Shown piece by piece: positions 24,198 to 36,380 of a stretch of 64,000 nucleotides of DNA. Position 1 is the stretch's first letter; every line of letters begins with the position of its first letter. This DNA is from Antitrichia curtipendula (lineage: Eukaryota; Streptophyta; Bryopsida; Hypnales; Leucodontaceae): assembly GCA_951230915.1 (NCBI GenBank), contig OX579634.1, positions 53,271,570 through 53,335,569 of the forward strand, given 5' to 3'. A program made the position numbers and the translations under genes. A model generated the notes under the pieces. The model ran no database searches, had not been told where the DNA came from, and worked only from the letters and a program-made list of their open reading frames with translations.

Positions 24198-25943
24198 TTT
24201 CCAATACGGCAATCTGTGCAAAATGCTCAGGCGCTTCACACAATGTATTTTGGAGGGGTCTCCTGGCGCTCCATCTCTGCTTCCACGTGATTTACAAGCT
24301 GCGTAGTCTGCTGCATGCTGCATTTGTTCGTCAACTGAAACAGCACGCGGTGGAGGGCGGTCTTTCCTGTGGCCATTGAAATGTTCTTTCATGGCATCTG
24401 ATCGGTAAGGATGATCAAGTGGCAACCAGCGCCTAGTGCCCCCGTATGTACATTTTCCAAGCTCAACAGAATGCTCAGCACCCAAATCCAGGCCACACCA
24501 TGGACAGGCGGCATAACCTTGGTGTGAAAATCCTCCTACTGTGCCGTAACCAGGGAAGTCATGAATAGTCCAGAGGAGCATGGCACAAAGTTGAAATGAC
24601 CGATGTCCCACGTCGTGATTAATGTCGTATGCAAGAACTCCATCCCACAACTCTAGAATCTCATCCACCAGTGGCTCCAAGTACACATCGAACACTTTTG
24701 ACGTCACAGATTCCCTACTTGGAATTAACAGGGCGAGTAGAATGAAAAACTTCTTTGTGCTCAACCATGGGGGAAGATTATAGTTCAACAATAGAACAGG
24801 CCACGTCGACCAAGAAGACTTGTTCTGAGAGAATGGATTCACTCCATCAGCCGCTAGTGCAAAGTGAACATTTCTCGGATCAGTAGCAAAAGTCGGATCC
24901 ACGTTTTCGTGGAAGTGTTTCCAAGCCTTGGAGTCGCAAAGGTGCCTCACAAGCCCGTCCTCTCCCTCTTGGTCACTCTGATTCTCAGCATGCCAGAGCA
25001 TCAACTTCAAAATGGCTGGACTTCGAAACATTCGTTGAAATCGTGGTATGATTGGAAAGTGCCGCAAAACCTTCAAAGGGAAGCAACGGCGTTCCTCGTC
25101 TCTGTAACGACGTCCGCCGCACTTGGGGCATCGGAGGGCATTTTCATGTTCACCTCGGAAGAGCACACATCCTCGCTCGTAGGCATGTATGCTATTGTAA
25201 GTCAAACCCAAATTTGAAGTGACGGTTTTAGCAGCATGGTATGTCTTTGGCAAAGTGTTCTGCTCCGGGAGGATATGCTGGTTGAGGAGGTTGAAGAGTT
25301 TGTTGGCACAATTGTTGCTCACTCCGTGCATGGTGCAAAGATTCATGAGCAAGACGGTTGCTGCCAAGTTGCTGCATCGGGCACCAACATACAATATCTA
25401 CATTGACTCCTCCAGAGCCGTGGCGTCAAAGCTGACTTCGTCAACAGCTCCCTCTGCATTCATTTCGCCAGATTCTTGAAGGTCTCCAACTACGTCATCG
25501 CCCTCTTCCATTATACGCTCATGGATGGAATCTGCCGCTGCAAAAGCATCTGCTACTTCACGCTGCGCCCTCTCTGCTGCAGCTTCTATGCTAGGCACGT
25601 CTTGTATTGCTTGGTCGACCATGCCTTGTGTGTCGACAGTAGCATCCACTGCCGGTGCACTTTCTTCGACTGGTTCCCAAAATGTCTGCTCCCACTTGTC
25701 ATCGGAACAGTCTCAGTCACCTGGTCCTCTCCAAATCCGACAATTCGCATGTCGGCCATTTCTGACGAGATGGTCTCTCACATTCCGTATTAATATCTTC
25801 CGGTGACCCCGACATTTATTGCATGGGCAATAAATTCTAGTCATATTGCACTGCGTCGCACGTTGATGCTCTCGAATCCATAGTCGGTCATCATGTAGTC
25901 GTTGCCTCCGACTATCTGAGAGAGGCAGGCGTGCCGGAATCAT

Positions 25944-26356
25944 CGTTTGGCGTGGACAACACCTCTATGGTTGTCAACTGCGATTCAAAGGAACGTTTGA
26001 AATGGTCAAAAATACATTGCATGGCATGTACAACTCCGGTGACCGCTTGCACCTGGTCCTCAATGAATGTGACTTCAGCATGACTCCTACATACTGCTTC
26101 ATGACTTGAGCATGACTGAGTCCATTGAAAAATGACTTCGCTCAGGCTGACGCGACTCCAGAATGACTCGGACGTGACTCAAGAATGACTTCAACGTCAT
26201 GTTTGACAGTGTCAACTTTCAACAACAAACATTGCACGGTGGACAATTTTGCATTCAGTAACACAAACTGTGATGGCTATACATTGAATGCACACTATTA
26301 ATTTTGATTCAAATTTCGGTGATATTCCAGAATGTAGTGTGCAAGGGAGGCACAAA
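25944..26356. repeat. TGACTNCA cluster upstream of TNP2
   Basis: At 26080-26200 there are about nine TGACT words (TGACTTCA, TGACTCC, TGACTCGG). These are probably binding repeats of the accessory protein. The CACTA sequence is interrupted at 26356 by G2. Confidence 0.6.
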
Positions 26357-26960
26357 CAGGGTTGTCCCCGTCACGTCCTGTCCGTCCGTCAGCATGTCCG
26401 GACGGACGTCAGGATTCAACCCCGGCGTCCGTCAAGATGAAATCTGGACGAGAACCGTTGACAGAGGATGAAAACTACGGAAATGGATGGACGTTCTTCG
26501 CCGACAGGCGGCGAGCTTCCGTCGACGGGCACGGAACGGGCGAGATGGACGGGTATCTGGACGGGCGGGATGGACGGGTATCTGGACGGAAAACTGGACG
26601 ACCATGTGGACGGGCGGGTGGACGGGAGGGTGGACGGGCATCTGGACAGGCATGTGGACGGGAGGAGGGGCGGTTGTGTGGACGGGTATCTGGACGGGCA
26701 GGATGGACGGGTATGTGGATGGAAAACTGGACGGGCGGGTGGACAGGCACGTGGACGGGCGGGTGGACGGGTAACTGGACGAGCATGTGGACAGGCATGT
26801 GGACGGGCGGGTGGACGGGCATCTGGATGGGTAAGTGGACGGGTAATGGACGGGCGGGTGGACGGGCATCTGGACGGGTAAGTGGACGGGTAATTGGACA
26901 AGCGGGTGGACGGGCATCTGGACGGGTAACTAGACGGTTCTGTGGACGGAAAAATAGACT
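26357..26960. repeat. GTCCG array 4 with hAT-like terminus
   Basis: Begins with CAGGGTTGTCC. It then runs as GGACGGGCATCTGGACGGG-type units alternating with GTGGACGGGCGG. The R/G/W-rich frames on both strands are repeat artefacts. Confidence 0.85.
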
Positions 26961-28262
26961 GGACGGGTGGGATTGGATTTTTGGCTTAAATGCCCGAAGC
27001 ACCCAAATGTGGTGTTGGCAAAATTTTGAAGTTAAATAAAACCTAACCAAGTTGCTATTTTTAGTAGTATCCAAGTTGCTATTTTTAGTAAGTTCTTCTT
27101 GAAGTCTAGTTATAGCATCAATAGTCTATTCTTAAAAATAAATGATAGTGATTTTTTGTTTCAAGACTTTGTGCAAGGGTACCCATTGCAATCTTGACTT
27201 CTTGTAGCATTGAGAGCTTTTGGAAATGTGCCTCGAAAACACAAGATCTTGGAGAAAAAATCACATTCAAATTTTTTTTTTAATTTAAAAAAAAATATGG
27301 AGTATATTTTTAAAAGCCATAAATTGTTTGGGGTTATATATGTTCGGCAATTTAACCTCATATTTTTGTGGTCTAAATTTTTTTTAATTTTACTTGTGAA
27401 AACTGAAAAGAGGATTGGAAGACTTCACATCATTTTTGTAGTTTTAACACCCTCATGTTCAAACATTATAATCATTTACTCTATAAGTGATATTGTTGTG
27501 TTTTAGCAACCTATGAGCCCCTAATATGTCTTGTTTGAATTTATATGGTTACAATTTTTTTGGATTTGATACGCCTAGTCACCTAATCAAAATGTTAACA
27601 TTTTGTTCAATTTAGAGCAAATTTGTAGAAGCTCAAAACATGCCTTGGGCATCTAGGATTCTAGGGATTAAAGTTTGTTACTGAATTTCGAATTAGAGAA
27701 GTTGCTAAATTGATTTTACATTGACTATATGGCAAGAAATTCAAAAATATTAATCCATGTAGCCATGTAGGCCTTATGCTAATTATTGCCAAAAAAACAT
27801 CCAAGTTGGCATTTCTCCATGTTCACCTTGAAATGAAATGAAAAAAAAAAAATTAGAATCTATTCAATTTAAGACTTTCAAGTATAGGATCGCCATTCAT
27901 AAAGTCATTTATTTCAATTGATTTTCAAATAAATTTCATGTAGTGTGACCTTATCAAGTTAGCAATTGCAAGATATTAAACTTTGATCATTTGATTTCCA
28001 TAATGCCATTTGAGAAAAAATGGAAAATGTTCAATACTTTAATTTGTAAACTTTGGATTTAAAAATAAACATGAGGGAGTAGTCAATCAATAGTCCAACT
28101 AAAAAAACATTAAAACTAATAGAACAAAAGTTACAAAACGTGAATTATTTTTTGGTTTAATTCTAAAGACTTAAAGGAGATTTCATCAAATATGAAGCAA
28201 TCAAATAATTTATTACTTATTTCTTGCTTTGGTAAAGAATTTCCATTGTTTTTATTTCTTAG
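26961..28262. other. AT-rich region of G2
   Basis: No gene or recognisable motif. If G2 is symmetric, a plus-strand gene would be expected after array 4, but none is visible. Confidence 0.5.
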
Positions 28263-28891
28263 CCCCTAAAGTAACATACTCTCATTGTCCTTTCTGCCAG
28301 GGACAAAATGGATTTTCGATAGGCTCCTATGATCTCATTTTTTACTAAAACTTTTGAAAACTTTTTCATAAGAATGATAAAATAGAATGATAGATAAACT
28401 TATGAGTTTATTCATAATACAATTTCTATTCCAATTGGTGCCTAGGAGCAAAGGGTATGCCACAATAACCTCAAACAGGGGAGATCGAGACACCGGGCGG
28501 TCCAAGACTCCGGGTAGACAAAAAAATCCACAAAAAAATGAAATACAAATTTGTATATTTTTTTTCCAGTTGGATTGTATTTTCTTTTAAATGGGAGGCT
28601 TTCATTCATCCCATTTGGATTAGGAATGGAAAAGTTATGGGTTTTTTGTGGAGCGGGCAATCCTAGCAACTTCTTAAAATAAATTTGTTTCTTTCACTTC
28701 GAATGCTAATAACTTTCAATCCATACGGTCAAACATCACAAATTTTTTATCACGTCATCTAAGACAAGTGTAGAACAAGATCCTTTGGTTCGATTCAAAA
28801 AATAAATTGGAAAATTTAATTCATAGGTGAACATAGCAAAAGTGGTGATTTAGGGTGGTTTGGGCCAAAAAATGGACTTCCGACTTTAGGG
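28263..28891. mobile_element. TTAA-type element, copy 4
   Basis: Starts CCCCTAAAGTAACAT and ends CGACTTTAGGG. The left part has GGGACAAAATGGATTTTCG and AGGCTCCTATGATCTC. The shared block at 28706-28800 has TTTCAATCCATACGGTCAAA and AAGATCCTTTGGTT. The flanks (TTAG/CTTC) do not match, so the duplication is lost. Confidence 0.6.
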
Positions 28892-29159
28892 CTTCACCAA
28901 AAATAAAATAGAACACTCTTTTACCTACCATCTAAGCATACAAGCTTCTTCTATACTATTACAAAAAGGTCCAATAGATTACAAAAATTGACAAAGGCGA
29001 AGCAACAATACATGAGGTGGAAAGAAAACGATAAATGTACATATTTTATAAATCCATTGAAGTACATGGTAAACTAATAAAGGCTTTACATAATTACATA
29101 CATTCACTTTGTACAACTTTCGGTATTTAATTCTATACATCTATCTAGTTATACACAAT
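28892..29159. other. Spacer 3' of RING/KDVDW gene
   Basis: AT-rich, no gene seen. Confidence 0.4.
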
Positions 29160-31484
29160 CTAGTCTACATCTTCGATTACAACGCCGCGTGCTATGCTAT
29201 TTCTCAAAAATTGTTGCAGTTCTTCTTGCGATTCGAAAGTCCTCAGAAGCTGAAGTGCTTCTATATCGTATCTATCATGTAAGTGCCCAAAAATGTCATT
29301 CATGAGGGCTGGCTCATGGAAGGTATTGTCTTCAATGTACGCCATTTCTTCCTCATAGCTCAATTCCCCCTCAAATCCGGCTGGCTAGCCTTGAGAGTTA
29401 AACATGATGCGTTGTGGATGTGGTGCACGCACAAAAATTAAGCGTTCTGGGTCCCAATGTCCACCGGCAATCTGACCAAAATATAGTTGACGCCCTGGAT
29501 CACTGTCTCCAAACACCCTCCTGATCACCTCTGTCACTTGGTTGTCACTCGTCCATGGTATGTCAGCCACCGTTCCTACCGGGAGGTGTCGATTGTGGTG
29601 GCCCCACTTCCAAAGCCATGTCATGTCGGACCCCCAATGTACTCTATTACCGGGGCCCGGTAAATTTTCTTCATTGTACTCGTAATGTTGAGGCATGTGG
29701 TCTTGAAGGCCAAACGTTTTGTATAGTCGTGCATGAAATGGAGCCCTGCATTGCGCACATCTCTTTCTGGTGACCATGTGTGGAATAAGACACACGGGGT
29801 GGTATAGATGGCCACATGTACCAAGATTCCATCCACCCTCGGGGCCAAACGGTTGTTGGCACATTATACATGTTGTTGCATCTTTTACAAAATCTGGAAC
29901 GGAAGGCCACACTAGTGGCGTAATGCCATCGTTGTTGGGTGGCCCGTACCGTTGGCGATCGATATTATATTGGAATTCCAAGTCTGGACGGGCATTCCAA
30001 TCGATGCTTGAATTCTCCCTATAAGCTGGCAAATCATCGGTGAACATTTCTGCCACCCGAGGCCACGAGGTCAAGCCAAAATAACATTGACCGCCATCAT
30101 TGAATTCTGCAGCCACTCTCCTCACTTCACGTTGCATTTGCTCAGCCTCTTTTAGCGCTAAGATGCATGTCAACTTCATGTTGCACATTTGAAGCAGCCT
30201 CTGCTCCGTCTGAGGATTTTGAACCAACCGCATATTTTCAGCACTCAATGCGGTCATGGTCTGCTCCAAGGTTGTTCGAGCTGCAGTAACCACCGCCACC
30301 TCTGCCTCGGCGTTGTTGGCACGAAGTTCCAAAGCACGCATGGCGTTTGTTAATTCTTCCACGTTTGTGCAAGTACTTCCAAGCTCTGCTTCAACTCGCT
30401 CAGCACGTGCACGCATAATATCCAATGTGGCACTTTCTGCACTTGGAAAAGTGGATCGTGATCGCAGCACAAACTCAGATGTATTGCTCGGGCCTGGTGT
30501 GTCTTCATCTGCACTGTATGTAGCACATTCCACTATAAGATCGAGTGGTGGAACTGAGTCTGTGCTGACTCGCCTTTCACGCTCTACGAGCTCGGCTTCA
30601 CGTGCGATGAGGCGCACATTTTCATCTTGAACGGCCCGCATCCTTGCATGATGAACTTCCAACACTGCAGCATACTGTCGTCGTGTTTCTTCTTTTTCTG
30701 CTTGCAGTGTTTGTACTAATTGGCGCAAGCGAATTACTTCTTCACCGTCAGCTTGCACTCCACCAATCACAGCTTGTTGGTTTACATCTGGACCGCTGCC
30801 CTGACCAACTTCTATCTCCATCAACTCCGTCCCTGGATGCTCTGCCAGTGGAACCACGTCCATTTGCACATTTTGGACATCATCCAATGGCACGGCAAGA
30901 TTTGGTACATTGTCCAACGGCACAGTAGGATTTGGTGCAATGTGGCGAGTTCGATTTGGAAATGTATTATTCCGCGATTTGCCCAAAAAGCTGCTCCAGT
31001 CCACATCCTTGCCAAGAAAAACCTCCGCATATGCCATTTGGCACAATGAAAGTGTCCCGTCTTTCTTGGATCTTACCCCCCAAAGTGCCAATGATACTTC
31101 AATCATCCTCTTTTTGAAGTGCGGATGTTGGCACTGGTCAATATTTACCACGCCAGATTTCACGTGCACCTCGTACCGGTCATGTGGCCAATGGCGGTTG
31201 ATGTGGGCCCAATCTATATATTGACGACATATCACTCTTGTCCATGGGCCATCTGCCTCCAACCACCCAGGCTTTGCCATAACCTCTTCGGCATTAAGTG
31301 TGCCCCAATCCAAGGTTGCTCTGTTTCCTCTCTTCCTTCTACATGGGGGTTCACCTGCAGGTACCAAACCTCCTGGGGGGTCACCTCCAAGTCCCAAACC
31401 TCCGAGGGGGTCACCTCCAAGTCCCAAACCTCCTGGGGGGTCACCTCCAGGTCCCGAACCTCCTGCTACATCCTCTACGTCCAT
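29160..31484 (-). pseudogene. KDVDW / coiled-coil / RING-H2 protein gene, copy 2
   Basis: The start is taken at MDVEDVAGG (31484), just after a possible acceptor TTTTACAG; the frame is open to 31613. Near the N-terminus are four GGDPPGGL-type repeats. The KDVDW domain follows (LDWGTLNAEEVMAKPGW, CQHPHF, GKDVDW), then a long coiled coil with many A, E, R and L residues. The RING-H2 finger is C-I-M-C, C-G-H-x2-H-x2-C, C-A-Q-C. After it comes AGGHWDPERLIF. An in-frame TAG at 29385 is followed by about 70 more residues in frame to 29160, so the original protein was longer. It joins in one chain the domains that are in two genes in the left set. A RING implies E3 ubiquitin ligase chemistry; the role is inference. 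Confidence 0.78.
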
Positions 31485-31685
31485 TCTTGATACCTGTAAA
31501 ATGACACACACGATACTGTATGCAGATACAATGGAAATTTGCTTTGCCTTCTGTTGCGTGAAGGCAACTGAAATGTGGCAAAACAATGTCAAATGTATAA
31601 CACTTCCCTTCAAATTGCAGAGCGAAGCTTTCTCAAGCTTGGACAGTGCAACTCAAAAGAGGAAGCACGTAAACTGTCCAAAAAA

Positions 31686-31700
31686 GTTTACTTATACCCC
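31686..31700 (-). promoter_or_regulatory. TATA box for RING/KDVDW copy 2
   Basis: GGGTATAAGTAAAC on the minus strand, about 80 bases before the open frame and about 90 bases inside the array/terminus. Confidence 0.5.
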
Positions 31701-31770
31701 CCAATTACCGACCCGATTAGGCAAGGTAATTAACATAACATCATCCCGTCCCCCCCCGAATCCAGACCGT

Positions 31771-31791
31771 CCAGGGCGTGGGACAACCCTG
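31771..31791. repeat. Internal hAT-like terminus (CAGGGTTGTCC, facing left)
   Basis: Read on the minus strand from 31791 this is CAGGGTTGTCCCACG, the same 11 bases that start G2. It also forms a CCAGGG...CCCTGG dyad. No matching 8-base duplication was found for it. Confidence 0.5.
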
Positions 31792-31794
31792 GAA

Positions 31795-32365
31795 TGGACG
31801 GCCGATACGTCCACAGAGGTCCGACATAGGGTTGGGACGCCGTCAACGGGTTCGGGGCGCCGTCGACAGGTTCGGGAAATAATTACACTGCCGCCCGAGA
31901 CTTGGACGGACGGATTTTCCGTCCTCTCGGCGGTCTGCCCGTCCCCTCGACGGCCTGCCCGTCCCCTCGACGGATTGCCCGTCCCCTCGACGGAATACCC
32001 GTCTCCTGGACGGCATACCCATCTCCTCGACAGCATACCCCTCTCCTGGACGGCATACCCGTCTCGTCGACGGAATACCCGTCTCGTGGACGGCATACCC
32101 GTCTCCTCGACGGGATACCCGTCCTCTTCGACGGCCTACCCGTCTCTTGGACGGAAAGGCTGTCCAAAAGGACGGGGTGCCCGTCTCTTTGACGGCCTGT
32201 CACTGGTCGGGAACGGCCTGTCACTGGTCGGGAACGGCCCGCCCATCCTCTCGACGGCCTGTTCATGGTCTAGGACGGCCTGCCCGTCCTCTCGACGGCC
32301 TGTCCCTGGTCGAGAACGGCCCGCCCATCCTCTTGACGGCCTGCCGAACGTCCTGGACGGCCCTT
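31795..32365. repeat. GTCCG array 5 (upstream of RING/KDVDW copy 2)
   Basis: About 20-base units such as CCCGTCTCCTCGACGGCATA and GACGGCCTGTCACTGGTCGG. Each unit holds CCGTC or GACGG. Confidence 0.85.
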
Positions 32366-34754
32366 TAAAAATTTTATGGGTATTCTTTTGAAAATTGATT
32401 TTTTATTTTTGGTAAAAAGCAGTTTTTTTATTTCTTCATGTCATGTCCATGTTAGAAAGTCTTGTAGCCATCTTAGAAAATGTTATGACTGTTTTAGGTG
32501 GGAAGATGACCATCATGGAAACAATTTTCTGCTGATTTGGGGTAGTCTACAAACTCTTTTGGGCTTACTGGACAGTAGACTTCAAAATTTAAAAAAAAAT
32601 CATATTTTATCCAAAAAATAAAATTCCAGTTGCGTTCTTAATTTCTCACATGTGTCTTTGTATGGAAAAAATTTGATTATTTTTGCTAAAGGCAATACAA
32701 AAAATTAGTCATTTTGCCTGTCATAGGCAGGTTTACCTTATATCACAAGGATAATGACATTAGAATCAATCATAGCATAAACTTAATTTCCATTTCATGA
32801 TTTATTTAGAATGTACTAAATGTAGTAGACATTAAAAACACATTCAAAGTGCAAATCGCAATAATGAAATTTCATTTTTAGGGTCGTGTTGGGGGATTTT
32901 ACATAAAATAGGAACTAGAGAAAATGAACTTTTGCCTTATAGTTAGACTCAAACTCAGAAAATATCAATTTGGGGGATAAATTTCAGATTTAGACTAAGG
33001 AGCAACAACTTCCCAAGATACACTAAAGTAGCATTTTTTTTTTTTTTTTTTTTCCTAAACTCTAAATTACGCGGAGGCAAATATCGGAAAGACTACAAAA
33101 TCATTTGGATACACTTTGGAACTCAACATGGAAGGTCCCCGAAAAATGAATTGAACGCTTCCACAATCTTTCCATCTCATTGAAGTGATTGAATTGCCAT
33201 CAAATTGGCACTAAATGATGTCGTTGGGCGTTCCGAGGTTGAAGTTTATTGTAAATATCTTGCAATCTACAATTCTACATAGGCAAAGTTTGTGAAATTT
33301 CTTCCGGTCAATTGAACACTAGTCTAGTACTCTAGTTTGAGATCTTACATACTACAAGTAGATGTGCACCTTAAAGGCCTAAACACATTCATTTTTTTTT
33401 TTACATTCTTTACTATAGAAATGGCAATTTATTTCAGATATAGGATGGAAAAGAGGCCTTGGGACTTTAGTCAGTTTAGTGGTTAACATACGGTACTACA
33501 TAAGCAATTAATAAACAATCCATATGAAAAACTATAATAATTCACCGTTAGTTGCTTTATAGTTTAGAAGCCATAAAAAAAATATAGAGACCACAAAAAT
33601 GTGAAGTTCATGTACTCAATGTTGCATTTCAATTTTATTACACCAATCCACTCTTATTTGCTATAGTTACATAAACTTGAACATCAAATACTCTTAAAAT
33701 TGCAACAGTGAAGAGGGTTTAGGGTTTAGGGTTTAGGGTTTAGGGTTTGGGATTTAGGGTATTGTCCTATAGGATTTACTTCAAAACCTAGCATGGACCA
33801 GAAACCACAAAAAATGTTCTTCTTTTTTTTAGTTGGCATTATAAGTACAAAACTTGATCGAGATGTAGTCTTTGAAGTTTGAATTGGAAAAAAATAGATT
33901 AATGATTTAAAATCAAAGTTTTATAAAACATATTGAAGACACCAAAAAACGGCATAACAATATCTTTAGAAGGTAAAACATTCTTAAGTTTAGATGTATA
34001 GGGCTACATTCTTTTTCTGTAATGTATGAATGGAAAGCCAAAACAATGTTTTGCATTAATCAATGATATGCATATGACATATGTTGTTTAGGAGGTCTTT
34101 CACTTATTTCATAATTAACCATTTCAGAGTTTTAATCTTACTACCTTTAACTAGAGCATTTAGAGGGTGGTTTATTGTCTTGGTCTTTGTATATTTGATC
34201 CGGGCTTAGTAAGTTATTGAATGTTTGTACGTTTGAGACTTTGAATTGAGTATATTAGTGTAGACAGGGTTTAAAATTCAACAAAATACTAAATTGTCAG
34301 GTGCACTTACATGCAGGGAAGGATGGAATCAAAATACAATAATTCCAAAGGTGAAATTGTTCGAGTTATAATTGATAAAATTCATTTGAATTCGAATTTG
34401 AGCCCTACAGAATATAAATTATTTTAAGGGATTGAGAGATTCTGGGATTTTTGTAAAAAAACATTGCCCAATGCCAACAACTTTCGTGAAAATGTGTGCA
34501 ATTAGAATGAATCAAATATTAACATGAACATCCAAATAGAACATTCTAGGACTGACATTAAGAAGTTTTCTTTAATTAAAACAAATGTGAACATTAAGTT
34601 AGCACTCTTAAACTACCCGCCACCGTAGTCTAATGCCCGATTGAGAGGGAGGACACCTATCCTGACAAGTCCGAGAGTGCCAAACCACATAAATGAAAAA
34701 TTCTCCGAACAAGGATTAGAAATGAGTTACACTCTGGCCAGCACTGTTTTGAAT
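32366..34754. other. AT-rich region with a decayed TTAA-type element and a telomeric block
   Basis: No gene seen. The part near 33245-33475 (ATCTTGCAATCTACAATTC, AGATCTTACATACTACAAG, ending CTTGGGACTTTAG) looks like copy 5 of the TTAA-type family with an unresolved left end. Confidence 0.5.
33716..33760 (+). repeat. Interstitial telomere-type repeat
   Basis: About five perfect or near-perfect TTTAGGG units, the plant telomere word, inside G2 and so not a chromosome end. Confidence 0.85.
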
Positions 34755-35955
34755 GGCCCGCTCGACGACCTTCCCGCCCTCTCGACGGCCTTCCTGTCTC
34801 TCGAAAGTCTTCCTGTCCTCTCGACGGCCAGTTCGCGGGCTGGACGGCTTGGCCCCCTGGACGGCCAGTCCGCGGGCTGGACGGCCTTCCCGTCCTCAGG
34901 CTAAGCAGTCCGCAAGCTGGACGGTCTCCCCCCGTGGACGGCCTTCCCGTCCTCTCGACGGCCTTCCCGTCTCTCGAAAGTCTTCCTGTCCTCTCGACGG
35001 CCAGTTCGCGGGCTGGACGGCTTGGCCCCCTGGACGGCCAGTCCGCGGGCTGGACGGCCTTCTCGTCCTCAGGCTAAGCTGTCCGCAAGTTGGACGATCT
35101 CCCCCCGTGGACGGCCTTCCCGTCCTCTCGACGGCCAGTCCGCGGACTGGATGGTCTCCACCCTTGGACGGCCTCTTCGTCCTCTCGACAGCCAGTCCGT
35201 GGGCTAGACGGCTTGGCCCCTGGACGGTCTCCCCCCCTGGACGCCCTTCCTGTCCTCTCCACGGCCAGTCCGCGGGCTGGACGGTCTCCCCCCCTGGACG
35301 GCCTTCCCGTCCTCTCGACGGCCAGTCTGCGGGCTGGACGGTCTCCCCCCCTTGACGCCCTTCCTGTCCTCTCGACGGCCAGTCCGTGGGCTGCACGGTC
35401 TCCCCCCCTGGACGCCCTTCCTGTCCTCTCGACGGCCAGTCCGCGGGCTGGACGGTCTCCACCCCTGGACGGCCTCTTCGTCCTATCGACAGCTTGTCCG
35501 TGGGCTGGACGGCTTGGCCCCTGGACGGTCACCCCCCCTGGACGCCCTTCCTGTCCTCTCGACGGCCAGTCCGCGGGCTGCACGGTCTCCCCCTCTGGAC
35601 GCCCTTCCTATCCTCTCGACGGCCAGTCCGCGGGCTGGACGGTCTCCCCCCTGGACGGCCTTCCCGTCCTCTCGACGGCCAGTCCGCGGGCTAGACGGCT
35701 TGGCCCTTGGATGGCTTGTCCCTCTAGACGGCCTTCCCGTCCTCTCGACGGCCAGTCCGCGGGCTAGACGGCTTGGCCCTTGGATGGCTTGTCCCTCTGG
35801 ACGGCCTTCCCGTCCTCTCGACGGCCAGTCCGCGGGCTAGACAGCTTGGCCCTTGGATGGCTTGTCCCTCTGGACGGCCTTCCCGTCCTCTGGACGCCTT
35901 GGACGGCCCTGGACGCTCTGTCCGTCCTCTCGACGGCTTGTCCGTCGACGTGAAT
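34755..35955. repeat. GTCCG array 6, 1.2 kb (upstream of kinase copy 2)
   Basis: Units of about 55-60 bases made of GGCCTTCCCGTCCTCTCGAC, GGCCAGTCCGCGGGCTGGAC and GGTCTCCCCCC. There are about 20 units and blocks are nearly identical, so the array is young or homogenised. Proline/serine-rich frames through it are artefacts. Confidence 0.9.
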
Positions 35956-36170
35956 GATTGGGGTGGATTGACCCCCTCGTTCGGCTTTACCAGGGGTGCA
36001 TGTAAAAAAAAGCCCTCTATTTTTGGCCGATCCAGGGTTATTATTTGATGTGATTGAACTAATTAGGGGTCTTTATGAATTCAGAATTTGCAAAAAAGGA
36101 ATGGTGCGGAAAACAGGGTCGGCCCGGAGGGCCTCGCGAGGGGGTCAATTCACCCCGGCCACGTGAAATG

Positions 36171-36182
36171 GGTATATAAGAC
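36171..36182 (+). promoter_or_regulatory. TATA box for kinase copy 2
   Basis: GGGTATATAAGACTG lies about 200 bases before the chosen start, between array 6 and the gene. Confidence 0.65.
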
Positions 36183-36380
36183 TGTTTTTAGGGTACTTTC
36201 GCCACAGTCTCTACTGCTCTGACGGTGCTCTCTTGTCTTGGATTGGTTGCAGTCCTTGTTTGCGAGCGCGGGTGCTGGGTAGAGGCTGTTTTGAGGAATA
36301 AGGGGGGCGGTTTTTCACTTTGTGGAAGCCGAATTCCTAATTCCTTTCATTTTGATTATTTGTTACTTGTTACTGTCACG

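Larger units (their letters stand above)
21584..25943 (-). pseudogene. TNP2-type CACTA transposase (decayed, spliced)
   Basis: Exon 1 (25943-24198) starts with a transposase-associated zinc-binding region (CPCNKCRG...HLVRNG). It then has an acidic linker and the Transposase_21 region with CPKCGGRRY, ALAADGVNPF, LLLNYNLPPWL and ACPWCGLDLG. Intron 1 (24197-23557) has a GTGAGT donor and a CACAG acceptor. It rejoins in the family pattern LPYWK then HLLIRYTLDVMHCE. Exon 2 holds DUF4218 (DFTSLQEDVAE, PVSARWMYPVERYMK). Exon 3 (about 22317-21584) holds DUF4216 and ends LLAQERY. In-frame TGA (25713), TAG (about 25398) and TAA (about 22753) stops make this copy dead. All domains are in normal family order and nothing is missing. 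Confidence 0.9.

Noticed and set aside
26331..26339. AATGTAGTG as the right end of the CACTA element
   Set aside because: The following bases (TGC) do not match TTG, and the host gene does not resume there; 58507 fits both tests.
26362..27074. Long Arg/Gly/Trp- or Pro-rich frames on both strands of array 4
   Set aside because: Tandem repeats without stops give open frames in several phases at once; no domain or codon signal.
29555..31224. Several plus-strand frames of 70-124 residues
   Set aside because: Shadows of the minus-strand RING/KDVDW gene.
26357..31791. A 5.4 kb hAT element pairing the termini at 26357 and 31791
   Set aside because: The flanks (GGCACAAA and GAATGGAC) do not match, while 26357 pairs well with 46861.
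31300..32391. 363-residue plus-strand frame
   Set aside because: It is antisense to the 5' part of the RING/KDVDW gene and then runs through array 5.
33716..33760. Chromosome end
   Set aside because: Only a few units, with genes and transposons on both sides.
34753..35840. Proline/serine-rich frames over array 6
   Set aside because: Pure repeat translation, open on both strands.
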